Assembly: GCA_031841125.1 (NCBI GenBank)
Contig: CM063106.1
Span: 15,376,001 to 15,440,000 of the forward strand
Source of the DNA: Acanthococcus lagerstroemiae
Taxonomy: Eukaryota > Arthropoda > Insecta > Hemiptera > Eriococcidae
Length of the DNA: 64,000 nucleotides
Reading direction: 5' to 3'
A model generated the notes under the pieces. That model made no database searches. It had not been told where the DNA came from and was given only the letters and a program-made list of their open reading frames with translations. This document shows positions 10,645-23,116 of this stretch, in pieces; the first letter of the stretch is position 1; each line of letters opens with the position of its first letter. The translations under genes were made by a program, and so were the position numbers.

Positions 10645-11140
10645 GCAAACCACAACTGCCACCAAGCTCAGGACCTCTTCGCGCAGATCGTAGCACCCGA
10701 CAGGTGGATGTGGCTCTGATGTCTGAACCATATGGGGAGCCGAAATCTTAAGCTTGGATTGTTGATTACTCTGGCCTAGCAGTACTGGGGACGTTTCTAC
10801 GACCCGGTATTTTGGTCGTGGTCTACTGGGTGGAGAAAGATGACGGATGGGTAGTAGCGGTTATTAATGGTATGCACATGTACAGTTGATACTTCTCAGC
10901 TACAAGACCACTTGGCGAGTTACTGACGTTCCTGGATAAACTTTACTAGAGTGTAAGAAGAAGACAGGGTGACATACTTGTGGCAGGCGATTTCAACGCG
11001 AAAGCACAACCTTGAGGATCCAGAAAAACGACTGACGCAGTGACGCTATGGTCAGCTGGATCTCGCTGGGTTGGAGCTGTTTGGTACCAACCGAGGGACG
11101 ACCCGGACCTGTGTTCGAGGAAACGGAATTTTGAAGCAAT
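10640..11140 (+). pseudogene. R1 ORF2 endonuclease domain, broken
   Basis: Scattered over shifted frames are the landmarks of the apurinic-type endonuclease: ANHNCHQAQDLFAQ at the N-terminus (the R1 QxNxxxxxxAQDL start), VDVALMSEPYG near 10,702-10,735 (the catalytic SEPY strand) and GDILVAGDFNAK near 10,966-11,003 (the GDFNA motif). A GSRKT-D and RGNG stretch follows. In a live element this enzyme nicks the target DNA. At least four stops or shifts are present. Confidence 0.75.
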
Positions 11141-11319
11141 CTCAAAGGTGTCAATAAAAATCTTATATTACTCGGCCAAATTATTCTTAAATCGAGAACT
11201 TCAAGTCAGGAGTTACCAACGTCAGCTCCCTAGGTCCACGTGGCGGACCCGGTCGGTGTTACTTCACAGCACCAGACACCGCATCCAGCAGAACGCTCAA
11301 AGAGGACCAATACCGTCAC

Positions 11320-11660
11320 GACCGGCAATACGCATAATCTGCGCATACAGAACCATCTCATATGAGGCAGCTTTTGTACTAGCCCGAATGCCTTCTACTG
11401 ATCTGCTAGCCACGGAGAGCGCTACGTTTTATCAGCGTTTTCAGAGGCTCCCTCTAGCTGATAGAAAAAAGAAAGGAGCAAAGGTGAGAGTCAAGAGGGA
11501 AGATCGATGGCAAGCAGTTCAAGAATGGGTGGCTCACCTTCAAAAACCCGCCCATGGTCGCTAGACTTAGAGGCTGGTACCCATCTCTATGCATGGCTTT
11601 CGCGACAGCACAGTGAGCTGACGTACCATCTTACGCAAAAGCTCACTGGACATGGATTTT
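11320..11660 (+). pseudogene. R1 ORF2 C-terminal region, part 1
   Basis: The frame from 11,040 reads IRIICAYRTISYEAAFVLAR and then MPSTDLLATE at about 11,330-11,415. This is the conserved segment straight after the RT domain in R1-type ORF2 (AYRTVSxxAxxVLAGxxPxxLLAxE). A second frame gives AWLSRQHSELTYHLTQ-LTGHG near 11,585-11,655, the next conserved block. The coding sequence then breaks at an insertion and resumes near 12,085. Confidence 0.75.
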
Positions 11661-12085
11661 ATTTATTTATTTTATTTAAAAAGATGGTATTTATAGTGCC
11701 GCCCGACAGCCCACCGGCCAATTAGGGGACGACACTTTAATAATAATAATTACAATAATAATAAAAGTCTATATCCAGCCGTGAGTGACCACACTCCCGC
11801 CTCCCCCACTCGACCCCGCACTGCCCCCACCCATGCAAAAAATGTTAGGTTTCGGCAAGGGACCACTAAAAACCTCTATTGTCCTTTCTGTACATCTCTG
11901 TCAACGCATTTACTGTTCTTTCTTTGTATTTTTCTTTACTTTCAAAAAAAAATGTCGATTTCTGGATCTATATTAGTCAGTGTGTTATAGAGTTTCATGG
12001 ATTTATTCAGCGGCAATAAACTACGATGGACTGTACGGCATTGCTCTACCTGAAATAGAGATCGCGTTCGACAGGTTTTACTTGG
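11655..12085. mobile_element. Insertion splitting R1 ORF2
   Basis: The conserved run LTGHG-YFKGYL is interrupted after ATGGA (about 11,650) and resumes after ATGGA (about 12,090), so ATGGA may be a short target duplication. The insert starts with an ATTT-rich run, holds an AATAAT-rich patch at about 11,740-11,765, and has a proline-rich frame without a domain. No terminal inverted repeat is obvious. A truncated retroelement or SINE is possible. Confidence 0.45.
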
Positions 12086-12395
12086 AGCGTATGGATACTT
12101 CAAGGGTTATCTTAACCGCTGGAAGTGAGTACCCAGCCAGTACTCACTTTGTCTAGCAAAGGTCGATGACGCGCAGCATGCCATCTTTCGCTGCACTGCG
12201 TGGAATAACGCACGAGCAGTGTTTGAGGCGTCTGTAGGCAGCCATATCACTCCCGAGACTATGGTTGAAGTGATGCCGGCTAGCCCGCAGAACAGGTCAG
12301 CGATGATCCAGTTCACCGGCACAGTGGTGCGGGCCAAGGAGGATGCCGAGCGCGTGAGACAGCAGACAGCATCCACGCAGCTTACGTAATCCCCA
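12085..12395 (+). pseudogene. R1 ORF2 C-terminal region, part 2 (zinc knuckle)
   Basis: The frame reads GYFKGYLNRWK, then CLAKVDDAQHAIFRCTAW at about 12,154-12,210, then a MVEVMPASPQNRSAM segment. This is the terminal cysteine-histidine knuckle region of R1-type ORF2 (CxxC-VDDAxHxxFxC-W) and its downstream TPxxMVEVM motif. The first cysteine pair is incomplete. It ends at the TAA near 12,388 and a UTR follows. Confidence 0.75.
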
Positions 12396-12559
12396 TAGCA
12401 GATTTTGAGCGATGACTCCTCGTAAGTAGGGAAGGCTCCCACACCGGACCCAGCACTGCAGCAAAGATGATACCATGGTACGGCAGCAGTAAGAGTGGAG
12501 AGGAAGGACACGACGACGGCGACAAGGCGCATAGACTAGCTATGGTGCAGATATAAAAA

Positions 12560-14700
12560 AAGGGAAGAGGTTGTCTCTTCACATTTGGCTATAAAAATAA
12601 CCCCTTCATTTCGAACACAGCCAGTTAATTGATCTTTGAGCGCGATTTTGGAGAGACGATGCCGCATAAACCCTGCAACGGGTATCTTCTACCCTCTAAG
12701 TCTTCGTACTCTCCCAAAATAACGAGATATATAGTTGATAATAATGTACCTAATCGCAAGAGGAAGAATAATATGTAAAAGTTTGCAAGACGTAAGCATC
12801 GTACATAATTTTACGATTTCACGGACGCCGAGAATTAAATTTACTGAGAGAAGAAAACGATATAGTGTCGTTAAAAAGTCTAGAGAAAGTTTAACGCCGA
12901 TTCGGAGATGCATTTCGCGAAGCTCGCGGGCTCTGAGAGACGATATTAAGAGAGTGTTATAACGCGCAGCGAGATTAGTTGTTTTAATTACACGCATTAG
13001 TCTGGAAATTATATCGCTGTGTTCGAATTTTTCGGGTGTAAAATCACGCGAAGCGATGCAGATGTATTATGTATCTGCGCTTTTGCGAAATATGAAAATT
13101 CGAAGCAAAATAACGCGTTGGACTGAAGACAAACGGACGGATTAATTCGCTTAAACGAGCATAATACGATGTGAGAATCTCGAATTAAATTCTGTTTTGC
13201 TCTAATAAACTTCTTTTTGTTAGTGTAAATACGGTCCCTCGAGTGCGAGTGCTGCAGATCGAGCGAATTATTCCGCTCAAGACGCATAGTGATCTTTGCA
13301 GAGCCAACACAATGGAAGTAGGAGTACACATTGCCTAATATCCTGCTACCGGTTCCCGGTTTAGAAATTCATGCATTTCAACCGTTCGTCTTCACCCGAG
13401 GTGGATGGGCTTGGTAAGAAGAGTGGAAAATACTCAGCTTAGAAATGGACCGAAAAGAGCCGACTCACCAATTATGAATTTCGTTTTAAAGCCAAGTTCC
13501 TACAACTGATGCTGAAAAAGAAACCACTCGAAATAAGCCAATCGAGCTAAGCGGCACAGATCTGTCACTTTTTCAAGTTGACATTCGGTTTGATTCCAGT
13601 TGCTCGAATTTTAAATAGGAGTCAAAAGTAACAAGGACATCGACCCTGGGATACAATTCTACATCAAAGTCAGTGTGAAGTTTGACCCAAAAATCGGCAT
13701 CAACTTTTTAATTAAATTTTGCATTGACTTTAATGCTGAAGTTTATGCTAACGATGTAACGAGGCCTTTGTATCAAATTTCAGGATCTTATTCGATTTTG
13801 TCAATTCAAATTCTAACAGCATTCTTATATCATCGGCCAGAAGGTTATTTCTGCATCATCTTGGTTTTGAGAGAATACAGTTACGCAGTAGTTTCTTGAT
13901 AATTCAAATCTCTGTAATTCGAAGAGAAGAAGATTTGAAACAGTTAAGCGGAGTGTATCATACCTAGAAATTTCTATTAACAACACGACTGCAGACTGCA
14001 GTGGAATTTCATACAATTAATTACTTGAGATGAATAAAATTTTAGAATTATGAGTTTCATAAATTGTTCACGCATACCTGTACGAAGTTTGCAGAATGTA
14101 AAATGCGTGAGGAGTTATTACAGCAACTCATTTCAATATTGTTCTTTACTATTTCAGGTCCAGTATACTGTAACGAGATTCGCACCGAAAAACGCACGAA
14201 AACACGTGCTAAGAACATTTAATGTCACACTAATACAAACGCGCAAAAACAGTAGCTAGATCGCTTTGAAAACGCACAGTTTATCGCATATAAAACTAGC
14301 GGTGTCGGCTAGCGGCCTTTATATATCCCGGAGTTATCGGTGAAACTTCTTATCGCTCTCGTTATCGAACTTCTATTCTGCTGCTCGAAACGTGTCGATC
14401 ATTCCTCGCTTATCTCGAATGTTCGGGAGCGTTCTTCGCCACAATACGTTACGTATATTCAAAGTGTTTCATATCACATGCTGTATAGCACATAGGCAAG
14501 AATTTCAATTTTACCCAACAAATTTGTAAATTCATCCTTCACAAAATTTTCAGTTACGTCAGTGAAGATGATTCGGTATTAAAGTAGAAAGAAATATGAA
14601 AAATTATTGTCCCTTTCATTCTCAGTATTAGAAGTAGTGACTTCACATGCAATTTGATACAAAAATTAATGAAATAATTCGAACTCTAAAGAGATGAAAA
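12560..14700. other. Apparently single-copy, non-coding DNA
   Basis: No mobile element or domain was recognised. Frames of 60-106 residues overlap on opposite strands and look random. A TTTATATATCC TATA-like motif at about 14,319 is preceded by GC-richer sequence, but nothing downstream looks like a gene. Confidence 0.3.
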
Positions 14701-14729
14701 ACATGAAAAACTTATCAGGATATTTCGTT

Positions 14730-17700
14730 TCGATTTCTGAGTCGCATTCATTCCCTTCCTCCCGTCAGATGAAATTTGGATTGTAGGAGATCAAATTTGC
14801 GACCCTGTTCAATTTTTAAGTCCGGGTCAAATTTTTTTATATTAAAGTGAATGTGTTGAATTTTCCTGGCCCAAATCGATATCGCTACAGAAATCTGATT
14901 CGATATTCAAAATCATCGACCCTCTTGACTTCCAAAAAATTGATAATTTATTCAAGTTTCAATCAAATATATTTGTAAAAATGAAAACGAGAAGAGAGAA
15001 AGAAAGAGAGACAAATTACAAATTCGAAAAATGTACGCAACATAGCCAGGGGTGCGTAGAATTTCGCTGCACGAAAATATTTAGTCAGGATAGTTCGAAT
15101 GTTTATATTGACTGACACAACACGAGTGGCTTATGCGTTAAAATTTTACCATATCTACATCTACAGAGAATGGGCGACGGATGGATAGCCGGAGGGAAAC
15201 TGCTCTGGCTAGGTACCTATAACAGAGTTGAAAATCACGTTTGAGTACGGGCACCAAACACGACTGCACCATAGCCCGAAACTAATAACATAGCCAAGCT
15301 TTAAGCGATCCTGTTCTCTGGCCCAGCATCCGACTAGAATAAACATACCAGGGGGTCTATACCTAGCCCGCACGAATGCTTATAGGTACCCTGGTAGTGC
15401 CGGCCCTGAGGCTGTGTTGCAGTTCAGTATGCTGTCCGGAGACTCGACCGAATGCCCACAGCTGGATCCACATTGTCGCCTGGGTAGGGTAACGTCTAGA
15501 CCCTGCTTAGTGGAGAGCCTGGGGCATCAACTACGCCCCCGCCGGCGAGAAAGTATAGCGAGCAAGCGTAAATATAAAATCAGTTTACAAATCCATAACA
15601 AAATATGTACTCAGTGAGAAAAACCCACCCCAAATTGGCGTTTCTCACCACACCACAAATGCGTGACAACACAGTCGTAAACTTAAGAGACTGTCACAAA
15701 TCGACCACCACTAAATCGATCTCACCATGATCATCGCGAGCACCCTGGAACAAGGGATGCGTTTCTCGCCCTCCAGCAGGTTCTCCATGCAAACAAGTCA
15801 TGCATACAAGCGGGTGAAAGTGGAGGGAAATGAAGTGACGAGTGCGTAAAATTCGATCCTATACGGGGTGCATTTATTTAGACAGAAATTTACCTTTACA
15901 TATTTTAGACAATTTTTGGATCCGAAATTTTAATTATTGGGACCAAATCATGACTAGATTAAAAATCTAATGCGTCGGAAGAAAACTTACTTTGAAGTGT
16001 TGTTGGTTTTCTCATGCCAATTCAATCGTAGCTATTTTTTGGTCCAGAATATGGATTGGTAGGCTATCCGGATGGAATCATAAATCAGACGCTATACTTG
16101 AAATCAACGGGCCAAAACACCTCAATTTCGATACCTTGTTCAAATCTTCGAACCAATTTAATTTTACCAATTTTGGGACTTGAAGATAAATTTTTGGGCC
16201 TAAATAGGGGCCGGATTATTAATCGGATTAGATATTCGAAGTCAGGGACTCAAGGAACCCCTATTTTGATATTTTATTCGTTACCTTTCCATTTAAGAGC
16301 CCAAAGTTGGTGGTGCATTCAAATCATTTTTTGGTTGTGAGAGAAAATCTCCCCCCCCCCAAAAAAAAAGAACTAGACCCTTTCACTTGAAGTTCCTTGT
16401 TTACTACGCATCCATTCCGACTTGGTGTTCAGTAAAATAGGTGGTGAGATTACCATTGTGCATCTTGTATTGTTCATTACTGGTTCATTACCACTTGCAT
16501 GTATATGAAATTGCATACTCAATTCACCGTAAATATGCCATTTATTAAGATACTTCGTTTCAATATCCAAGGCGAACTGATTCCCCTCCTCCCTCAAGGT
16601 GAAATTTGGATTATAGGAGGCAAAATTTGTGACCTTGTTCAATTTTTAAATCCAAGTCAATTTTGCTTATTTCAAGGGGAAGTCGTTGAATTTTCTTGGC
16701 CCAAATCGATACCAGTACAAAAATCTGACTGGATATTCAAGACCACCGACCCTCTCAACTTCTAAGAACTTGTTAATTTCTTCAGTTTTTCAATCTAAAA
16801 TATTCCACACCATTTTTGAGTCCGAAATTTTAATCGTTGGGTTCAAATCGGGACCAAATTAAAATTCTGATGCGCCGAAAGGGAATCTACTTTCAAACTT
16901 TATTGATTTTCTCATGTCCATCTAATTTTAGTTCCTTTCGAGTCCCAAATTTGATTTACTCGGCTCAAATATGGATTGGATCGAAAATGTGACACGATAT
17001 CTGAAATTAACGAGCCAAACCACCCCTATTTCGATACCTTCTTCAAATTATTTTCAAACCATTTCAATTTCACCAATTTTGAGTTCAAAATATAGATTTT
17101 TGGGCCCAAGTGGGAAACAGATTAAGAATCTAATGTGATATACAAAATAGTGACATAAGAAATCCCTCTTCCGATATTTTATTCGTTACATTTCCATTGT
17201 AGAAGCCCAAATTGGTGGTACACCAAGCACTTTTTTTTTGGGGGGGGGGAGAGAAAATGTTTTTACACAAAATAAAGCTGGACCTTTTCATTTGAAGTTT
17301 CTTGCTTACTCCATGTCCCGTCCGTCGGACTTTGCGTTCAGTTACAAAGGTGATAGGATTACCGTTTTACATCCTGCATTGTTCATCACCACTTATGTAT
17401 ATGAAATTGCAGACTCAATTCCCCGTAAATACGCAATTTATTAGGATACTTCGTTTCAATTTCTAAGTCGAACTGATTCTCTTCCTCCCTCAAGATGAAA
17501 TTTGAATTATAGCGGCCAAATATGCGACCCTGTTTTAAATCCAAGTTAATTTTACTTATATTAAGGGGATGATATTGAATATTCTTGGTCCAAATCGGTA
17601 CCAGTACAAAAACCTGATTCGATGTTCAAGATCATCAACGTTCCCTACTTTCAAGAAATTGATAATTTATTTACTCGTAGTTTTCAATCAGAAATATTTC

Positions 17701-18290
17701 AGACCATTTTTGGGTCCAAATCAGGACCAAATTAGGAATCTAATGCGCCGAAAGAAAACCTGCTTCCAAACTTTGTTGATTTTCTCATGCTAATTCAATC
17801 TGAGCTAATTTTGGATCCAAAATTTGCATTTTCGGGCTCAAATCTGGATCAGATCGAAAATCTGATGCGATATTTGAAATTAACGAGCCACTTCACTCGT
17901 ATCTTGTTCAAATTTTCAAACTAATTTAATTTTGCCTATTTTGGGCCCAATGAAGAACTGGATTAAAAATCTGAAGTCTGTTGTGCTATTCGAAATCAGT
18001 GTGACGCAAGGAACCCCTCTTTCGATATTCCATTCGTTCGCCCTTTCAAATGAGGACTCCAAGTTGGTGACCACTCGAGTCTTTTTCTTCTTCCTTTTTT
18101 TTTGGGGGGGGGGGAGAGAATTTTTTACACAAAATGAAGCAACTAGACCCTTTCATTTCGAGCGCCTTGCTTACTCCACGTTCATCCGACTTTGCGTTCA
18201 GTAAAAAAGGTGGTGGGATCACCATTTTACCACCACTTGAATGTCTATAAAATTGCATACTCAATTCCCCGTAAATACGCCATTCAGGTC
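14730..18290 (+). repeat. Diverged tandem array, unit about 0.9 kb
   Basis: Landmarks recur in the same order. CTTTGCGTTCAGT-type blocks end at 16,431, 17,340 and 18,200, giving periods of 909 and 860 bp. The GATGAAATTTGGATT-type block is at about 14,770, 16,600 and 17,492. The CCGAAATTTTAAT or GGGTCCAAA block is at about 15,922, 16,820 and 17,713. Copies differ by perhaps 15-25% with many small indels. The first unit is split by an insertion at 14,985-15,885. Each unit has a homopolymer switch (runs of T then G, or C then A) near its middle. No coding capacity is conserved between units. Confidence 0.85.
14985..15885. mobile_element. GC-richer insertion inside the tandem array
   Basis: The array unit is followed up to about 14,980 (TCAATCAAATATATTT) and resumes near 15,890 (TATTTTAGACAATTTTTGG), so the intervening 0.9 kb is foreign to the repeat. 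It begins with purine-rich AGAGAGAAAGAAAGAG and becomes GC-rich from 15,160 to 15,550 (CTACGCCCCCGCCGGCGAG). No domain was recognised. Composition suggests a retroelement UTR or SINE-like piece. Confidence 0.5.
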
Positions 18291-18649
18291 AATAATCAGT
18301 AGCGTAATGATCGTTGATGGTATTCGGTAATGAGTGAAATAATAACTGGTCATAATTTCGTCTTTTATGGGTCTTTATTTTATGTATTTATTTATCCTAT
18401 TCATCAATTTTGTGAAGTTTTTAGGTCATGTTTTGTAATGTTTATGAATTTATGGTACTTGTCACGTTTAGGTTCTGATTTTGTGATTTTTGTGTTTCTC
18501 GTTGTTTATCTTGACGATCCATTTTTGTCACGCAAAGATTTTACTTGGCTATTAGGAGAGGGGAAAAAGGGGGAAAAAAAGGCAAATTCGTGAAACACAC
18601 TGCATGCCAATATAAGCGAATTTGACAAGTCAAGACCTCTATATCGATC

Positions 18650-18960
18650 ATACAAAACTGACCCCCTTCTTCAACATGAAATTTGGATTGAATGGGCCCA
18701 AATTTGTGACGTGGGTTAGTTTTGTAACTGTGGGGAATATAATATTGAACTTATGATCAATATTGGGGCCTGGTTTAAAAATCTGATGCAAGATTCGAAG
18801 TGACCCCTTCCACCCATCCCTTCCCAAAAAAGAAGAAAATCGATGTTATTCAATTTTTCAAAAGAGAAAATTAGTTCAATCATTCTGGGGTCTAAAATTT
18901 GAATTTTTGAGCCCATTCTGCTCTGGGAATTTGTTCAGTTCTTCAAACCAATTAAATTTT
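18650..18960 (+). repeat. Degraded outlying unit of the 0.9-kb array
   Basis: Fragments such as CATGAAATTTGGATTGAATG and the following GGGGTCTAAAATTTG match the array consensus with more divergence than units 1-3. The stretch between (18,290-18,650) has no clear match. Confidence 0.45.
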
Positions 18961-20540
18961 GATATTTTTTCGTTACAAAGTTTGGATTTTCAGCTTCCTT
19001 GAGACCTAGTGATAGTACTAGATTCGGTAGTACATCCGAGGAGCGTTGAAGAAGCTGATTTTTCGCATATCTTTTCCCGTATTTAAGAGTATCGGAGGGA
19101 TATGGTATTGTATAAAAGAATTTTTTAGTCTCCAGACAGTCGATCTCTAATTAGCATTAAATTAGGTTCGATGCAACCCACAAATGGAGTCTCTCTGTCT
19201 CTCTCGGGAAGACTAGCACGGTTTTATTTCTTCTGTGCTGCCGCAAGTCTGAATTATTTGCAATACATTAATGAAGCAAATGCGCTATGACATCCTATTG
19301 GGAATTGCAGTTGCTGAGAAACTTCGCCCGATGAATACTCAGTCATTCATATTTCATGCTTTTCGCATCAGTCGATAATTTTCAATATTAGACGATCGAG
19401 CATATAACCTCTGTTGATATTGCATTATTCAGCCACCGTTGATTTAGCTTTATTTGATTTTTTTTCCTTCTGTTCTAAGCTGCGTGTAATTTAACACTAC
19501 GCCACCGCCGAAATAATTGAACGAACCTGAAACCGAGAAAAAGCGGGAAGAAACAGCGGAAGAGGGACCTTCCACGCTGCCGGTGGCATTCTGGCTCGAT
19601 ATTCTGTTCAGTTATTTACTGCTTAAATTTAATTTTTATGAAGTAACGCATGGAGATACGGAATTTGAGTGCACGATTTATCAGTATCGTGTATCGTGGC
19701 GGAATATTATATATCTTTTAGGAATTTTAATGATGAAATTACTCCGAAACATCCCGTCCGAAACGAAAGAAAACTGCCGATGGCGAAAAATGTGGAAAAA
19801 GTCTTTTTTCAAACTAATTAGGTTTTCTCACGCGAATTTTCCACCATTTTTATGAAATATCTACTCGCGTTGCGATGTGCCGGATATAGAGCGGAATTCG
19901 CTCATTCCCATTATGCAGATTAAAGAATATTATTGGCATTTCAATTATTTAGATAGCCAGGAATATAACGTATAATACATTATGTATTCTTCTCGATTAC
20001 AGAATAAATAATTTTTGACGACTATATCCCTCACAACGTTGGTGTCGGAAGTTTGAATCGACCGTGCGAGTAAGAGAGGACGAGGATAATAGGGAACTTT
20101 TTTTTTCTAATTTTCAGTTTTTATCGAGAACCAATGACTGCAGTAAAAATTTTATTAAGTTAGCCTAAGGGTTGAAAATGCTTGAAGCGGCCAATTCCGG
20201 TGTTTTCCGTATAAAGATGTTCAAACATCGAGGAATAGTGTTCCATGTGAGTTTGACTGAAAAATGATACTTCCGTTCCTTCACCTTTTCGATGTTGACT
20301 AATCTGGTAGGTAAGGCTTCAGTATATCCGAATAGTATGTCAATGAATCCTATTTGTCAAAATATTCATTCGGTTTTAAGTTCTCGATACTTCTCAAAAG
20401 CTATTTTCGCAAAAATATCTATATCATATTGACTAAATTTCTTACAGACTATCGTTAAAAGCTCCGTTCAAAAGCTACCATTCCCCCTAGATAATTATAT
20501 TCTTCAACTTTTACGATTTCTGTACCCCACCTTTAATTTT
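18960..20540. other. No supported gene
   Basis: The longest frame, 19,517-19,855 plus (112 residues), starts with an acidic/basic run and has two hydrophobic stretches, but I know no family for it and no splice context supports it. The rest is AT-rich and unremarkable. Confidence 0.3.
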
Positions 20541-20554
20541 TCCTCCTGAGTATT

Positions 20555-20999
20555 TTATATCGGCTTGTTTTTTGTCAAGTTCATTGACAGTCCCACCCTT
20601 ATACTTTCCGTATTGAGTTCTTCTGCCATCTCTTGTAACACCTCTTTTTCATAACATAGCAACACAATATCATCTGTGTGTCGCAGGTTATTCAGCCATC
20701 GACCATTTATCCTCATCCCTTTTTTCTCCCACTCTAATTTCCGAAATATCCCCTCCAGTACAGAAATGAATAAATTGGGATATTGAGGGTCCCCCTGCTT
20801 CACTCCTTTCTGTACTTCAAATTCATCTCCGACTCTGTCCAATCTTACGTATGCTATTGTTTTTCCATACATTTCCCTCAGTACTCTCACTATATCTCTT
20901 TCCACTCCCTATTTTTCTATAGCATTACATACTGCCCAGTGTTCCACCGAGTCGAATGCTTTATTGAAATCAATAAACAAGAGACATAGTGGCATATTA
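20555..20999 (-). pseudogene. LINE reverse transcriptase fragment (RTE-like)
   Basis: Read on the minus strand from about 20,999, the peptide has LLFIDFNKAFDSVEHWAV (RT motif A region, the FxDxxKAFDxV signature). After an in-frame TAG near 20,907 it continues with VQKGVKQGDP-YPNLFISVL (the QGDPxSP motif) and NGRWLNNLRHTDDIVLL, the catalytic FADD box changed to HTDD. Order and wording fit the RTE clade. Upstream endonuclease and downstream C-terminus are absent on this strand. The in-frame stop and the altered catalytic box show it is inactive. Confidence 0.8.
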
Positions 21000-21039
21000 T
21001 ACTCCCTTGTTTTTTTCCAAAACTTGATTGAGCCGCGAA

Positions 21040-21165
21040 ACCTTGGAAAAGTTGCTGGGTCCACAGAGCGATGCTAAGAGGTAACTTACCACTAAGGGGG
21101 AAAATAAAAATACTGGACCCATGCGTGATAGCCACCCTCACATACGGAGCACAAATGAGCTAATT
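21040..21165 (+). pseudogene. LINE ORF2 C-terminal fragment, opposite strand
   Basis: The plus-strand frame reads RAMLRGNLPLRGKIKILDPC and then VIATLTYGAQ, matching the post-RT segment of RTE-like and related LINEs (KxRLxxxxVxPxLTYGxxTW). It abuts the minus-strand RT fragment at about 21,010-21,040, so two pieces of similar elements lie in opposite orientation. An inversion within one element or two separate insertions could produce this. Confidence 0.6.
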
Positions 21166-23100
21166 TGTAAGTTACTAATTTTTCCTATCTATAAAATTGG
21201 AAGCTGCAGATGAACTAGCTCCCGATTTTACTATCAGGAAAAGTTGTACAAACAATAATCAAGTAGAAATGGGTATAATTTCGGCATCATTTTCCTACGC
21301 TCCTTGAAAAGTAGGAGAGCGCGAACATAGCTATAAGCTGTCAGGGTGAGTGGCCGCTTCACCTGATTGAAGGAAGGAATCCCACGTTGAGACATCTTGT
21401 ATTTGAAGTTTTGTTGATAACACTGAAAAAGTAATGTTTTTTAATTGATAACCGGATTTTTATTCGTGAATACTGAGGTTTCAGTAATACGAAGACACTA
21501 TTAAAGGCATGGTATGGCGAACTAAGGGCTTGGAGAAACGACTGTCCCAACCACTCTATTATCCCAGCTGTCCCCTTCTCTTTTACTTTGTGTTTTGCTG
21601 CAACCAAAAATAACAAAACCGAATAAATTATTATTGTTCGCGTGTACTAGAGTTTATAAGCCTGCAGGCATTATTATACATGGAAATTCTAAAATCCCTT
21701 CGTAAAAAAATCACTGTACAAAGCCAGATATAGTTTGAAATTGTTTTCAAACTTTTTGTATCAATTATGGGCCAGCTCGTCTAGTCCGGTACGTGTACAA
21801 AGAGAGAGGAAAGGACACCGCCGCAGCTTTTCAATTCATCCACTCGTAAAAAATTATTATCTTGTGCTCTGGTAACTTATCAAAATAATCTCAGTCGGGA
21901 AAAACAGAGAAAATATATTGAAACGTCAGCCTATTATTCAAGTAGGGACTCGGGTACACTTTTTTATATATATATATGAAATTCCTTTCAGAGCGGTCGT
22001 TATACATTCCGAACGAAACGGAACTTCAAGATATACTAATATTATGTATCATTCTATGTTCTGGTTACAAATGCTGGAAGCCTCTGCTAAAGAAGTGGAA
22101 AATGTATCCCGGGATATTTTCTTTTTATCTAAATGCTGTTTTAACATTGCGCAACTGTGAAAAGAAGAACGACACTGAAAAAAACAAAATAAAAAAATAA
22201 CGATGCTTAAAAGCAAACTCGTCAGCTTTTTCATTTGACGCCTCTTGTTCCGTTTCGAAATGATGTTCCACTCGTCCTCGCCTTTGCTGGAGAAAACTAA
22301 GAAATATAAATAATAATAATAATCATAATCATAATGCAAGAACCACAGCGAATGAGGCAGAAAGAGCGAGCATTCAGAAATATCTAATGTGTAGCGCTAA
22401 TGAAATAATAAAAAAAATATAAATAAATGAATGTTCCCGTCTCATAGAACGAAGAATATTTTTCGCAAATTCCAACCTAAAATGTAATAGGATATGATTA
22501 TAGCACGTCCCTGTTCTAAAAAAGTTCTCTTTATGTGTCGTTACAATTCGTATATTGTATGTATAGCAAATGTACGTACCAAAATTACAAGCTATGAAAA
22601 TTAAAAGCGCTCTTCGAATATTTTAAATAATGTTTCGCATCGGGGATAAAAGAAGAGAGTAACTTTTCCCGATGGAAAATATGAAATGATACTGATGAGC
22701 AAAGTACCTACAAGAGAAAAAACGAACGTCGAATCGGAAATGCAAATGAGGTATTTTTGCATAGTAAGCGATATAATTTAATTTCAGCTGGGGTCGTACT
22801 TTTGTGTTTTTTGATTACGATCGAACGAATATGCAATTTTCATGAAGCGAGAGAAACCATGCATCATTAATGCAAAATAAATTAAAAACAGGTTTGAGGT
22901 ATCTACGAAATAAAAATACGTAACTTCAGTAGCTCATTACAGTTACATCAATGAATTCAGCGAAACTTTTTTTCTGCACACAACTATAAGTATGCAGATA
23001 ACGAGTGAGACAAAAACACCGTAAAACTTCAACTCGAAAATTATGGACAGTTCTCTCTTTCAAATTGTTGCAAGTTCAGAGGCGCAGCTGTGCTGCAACA
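21165..23100. other. No supported gene
   Basis: AT-rich DNA with an ATATAT run at 21,966 and an ATAATC-type microsatellite near 22,308-22,336. Frames here (for example 22,049-22,339 minus, starting with a tyrosine/aspartate repeat) come from low-complexity DNA. Confidence 0.35.
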
Positions 23101-23116
23101 CAGTGTACAACGTGTA

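Larger units (their letters stand above)
9400..12560 (+). mobile_element. R1-clade non-LTR retrotransposon, degenerate, RT lost
   Basis: The parts come in R1 order: ORF1 gag-like domain (9,453-9,830), ORF2 apurinic-type endonuclease (10,640-11,140), then the post-RT C-terminal region (about 11,320-11,660 and 12,085-12,390), then a short 3' UTR ending in an A-rich stretch near 12,556. The reverse transcriptase core expected between endonuclease and C-terminus is missing, so about 2.5 kb has been deleted near 11,140-11,320. All frames are broken by shifts and stops. A tRNA-headed insert lies at 9,960-10,155 and another insert at about 11,655-12,085. The 5' end is not defined. GC is higher than in the flanks, as expected for an R1-type coding region. 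Confidence 0.85.

Noticed and set aside
19517..19855. A 112-residue plus-strand frame as a host gene
   Set aside because: No known domain, no splice or promoter context, and a length within what AT-rich noise with occasional GC patches produces.
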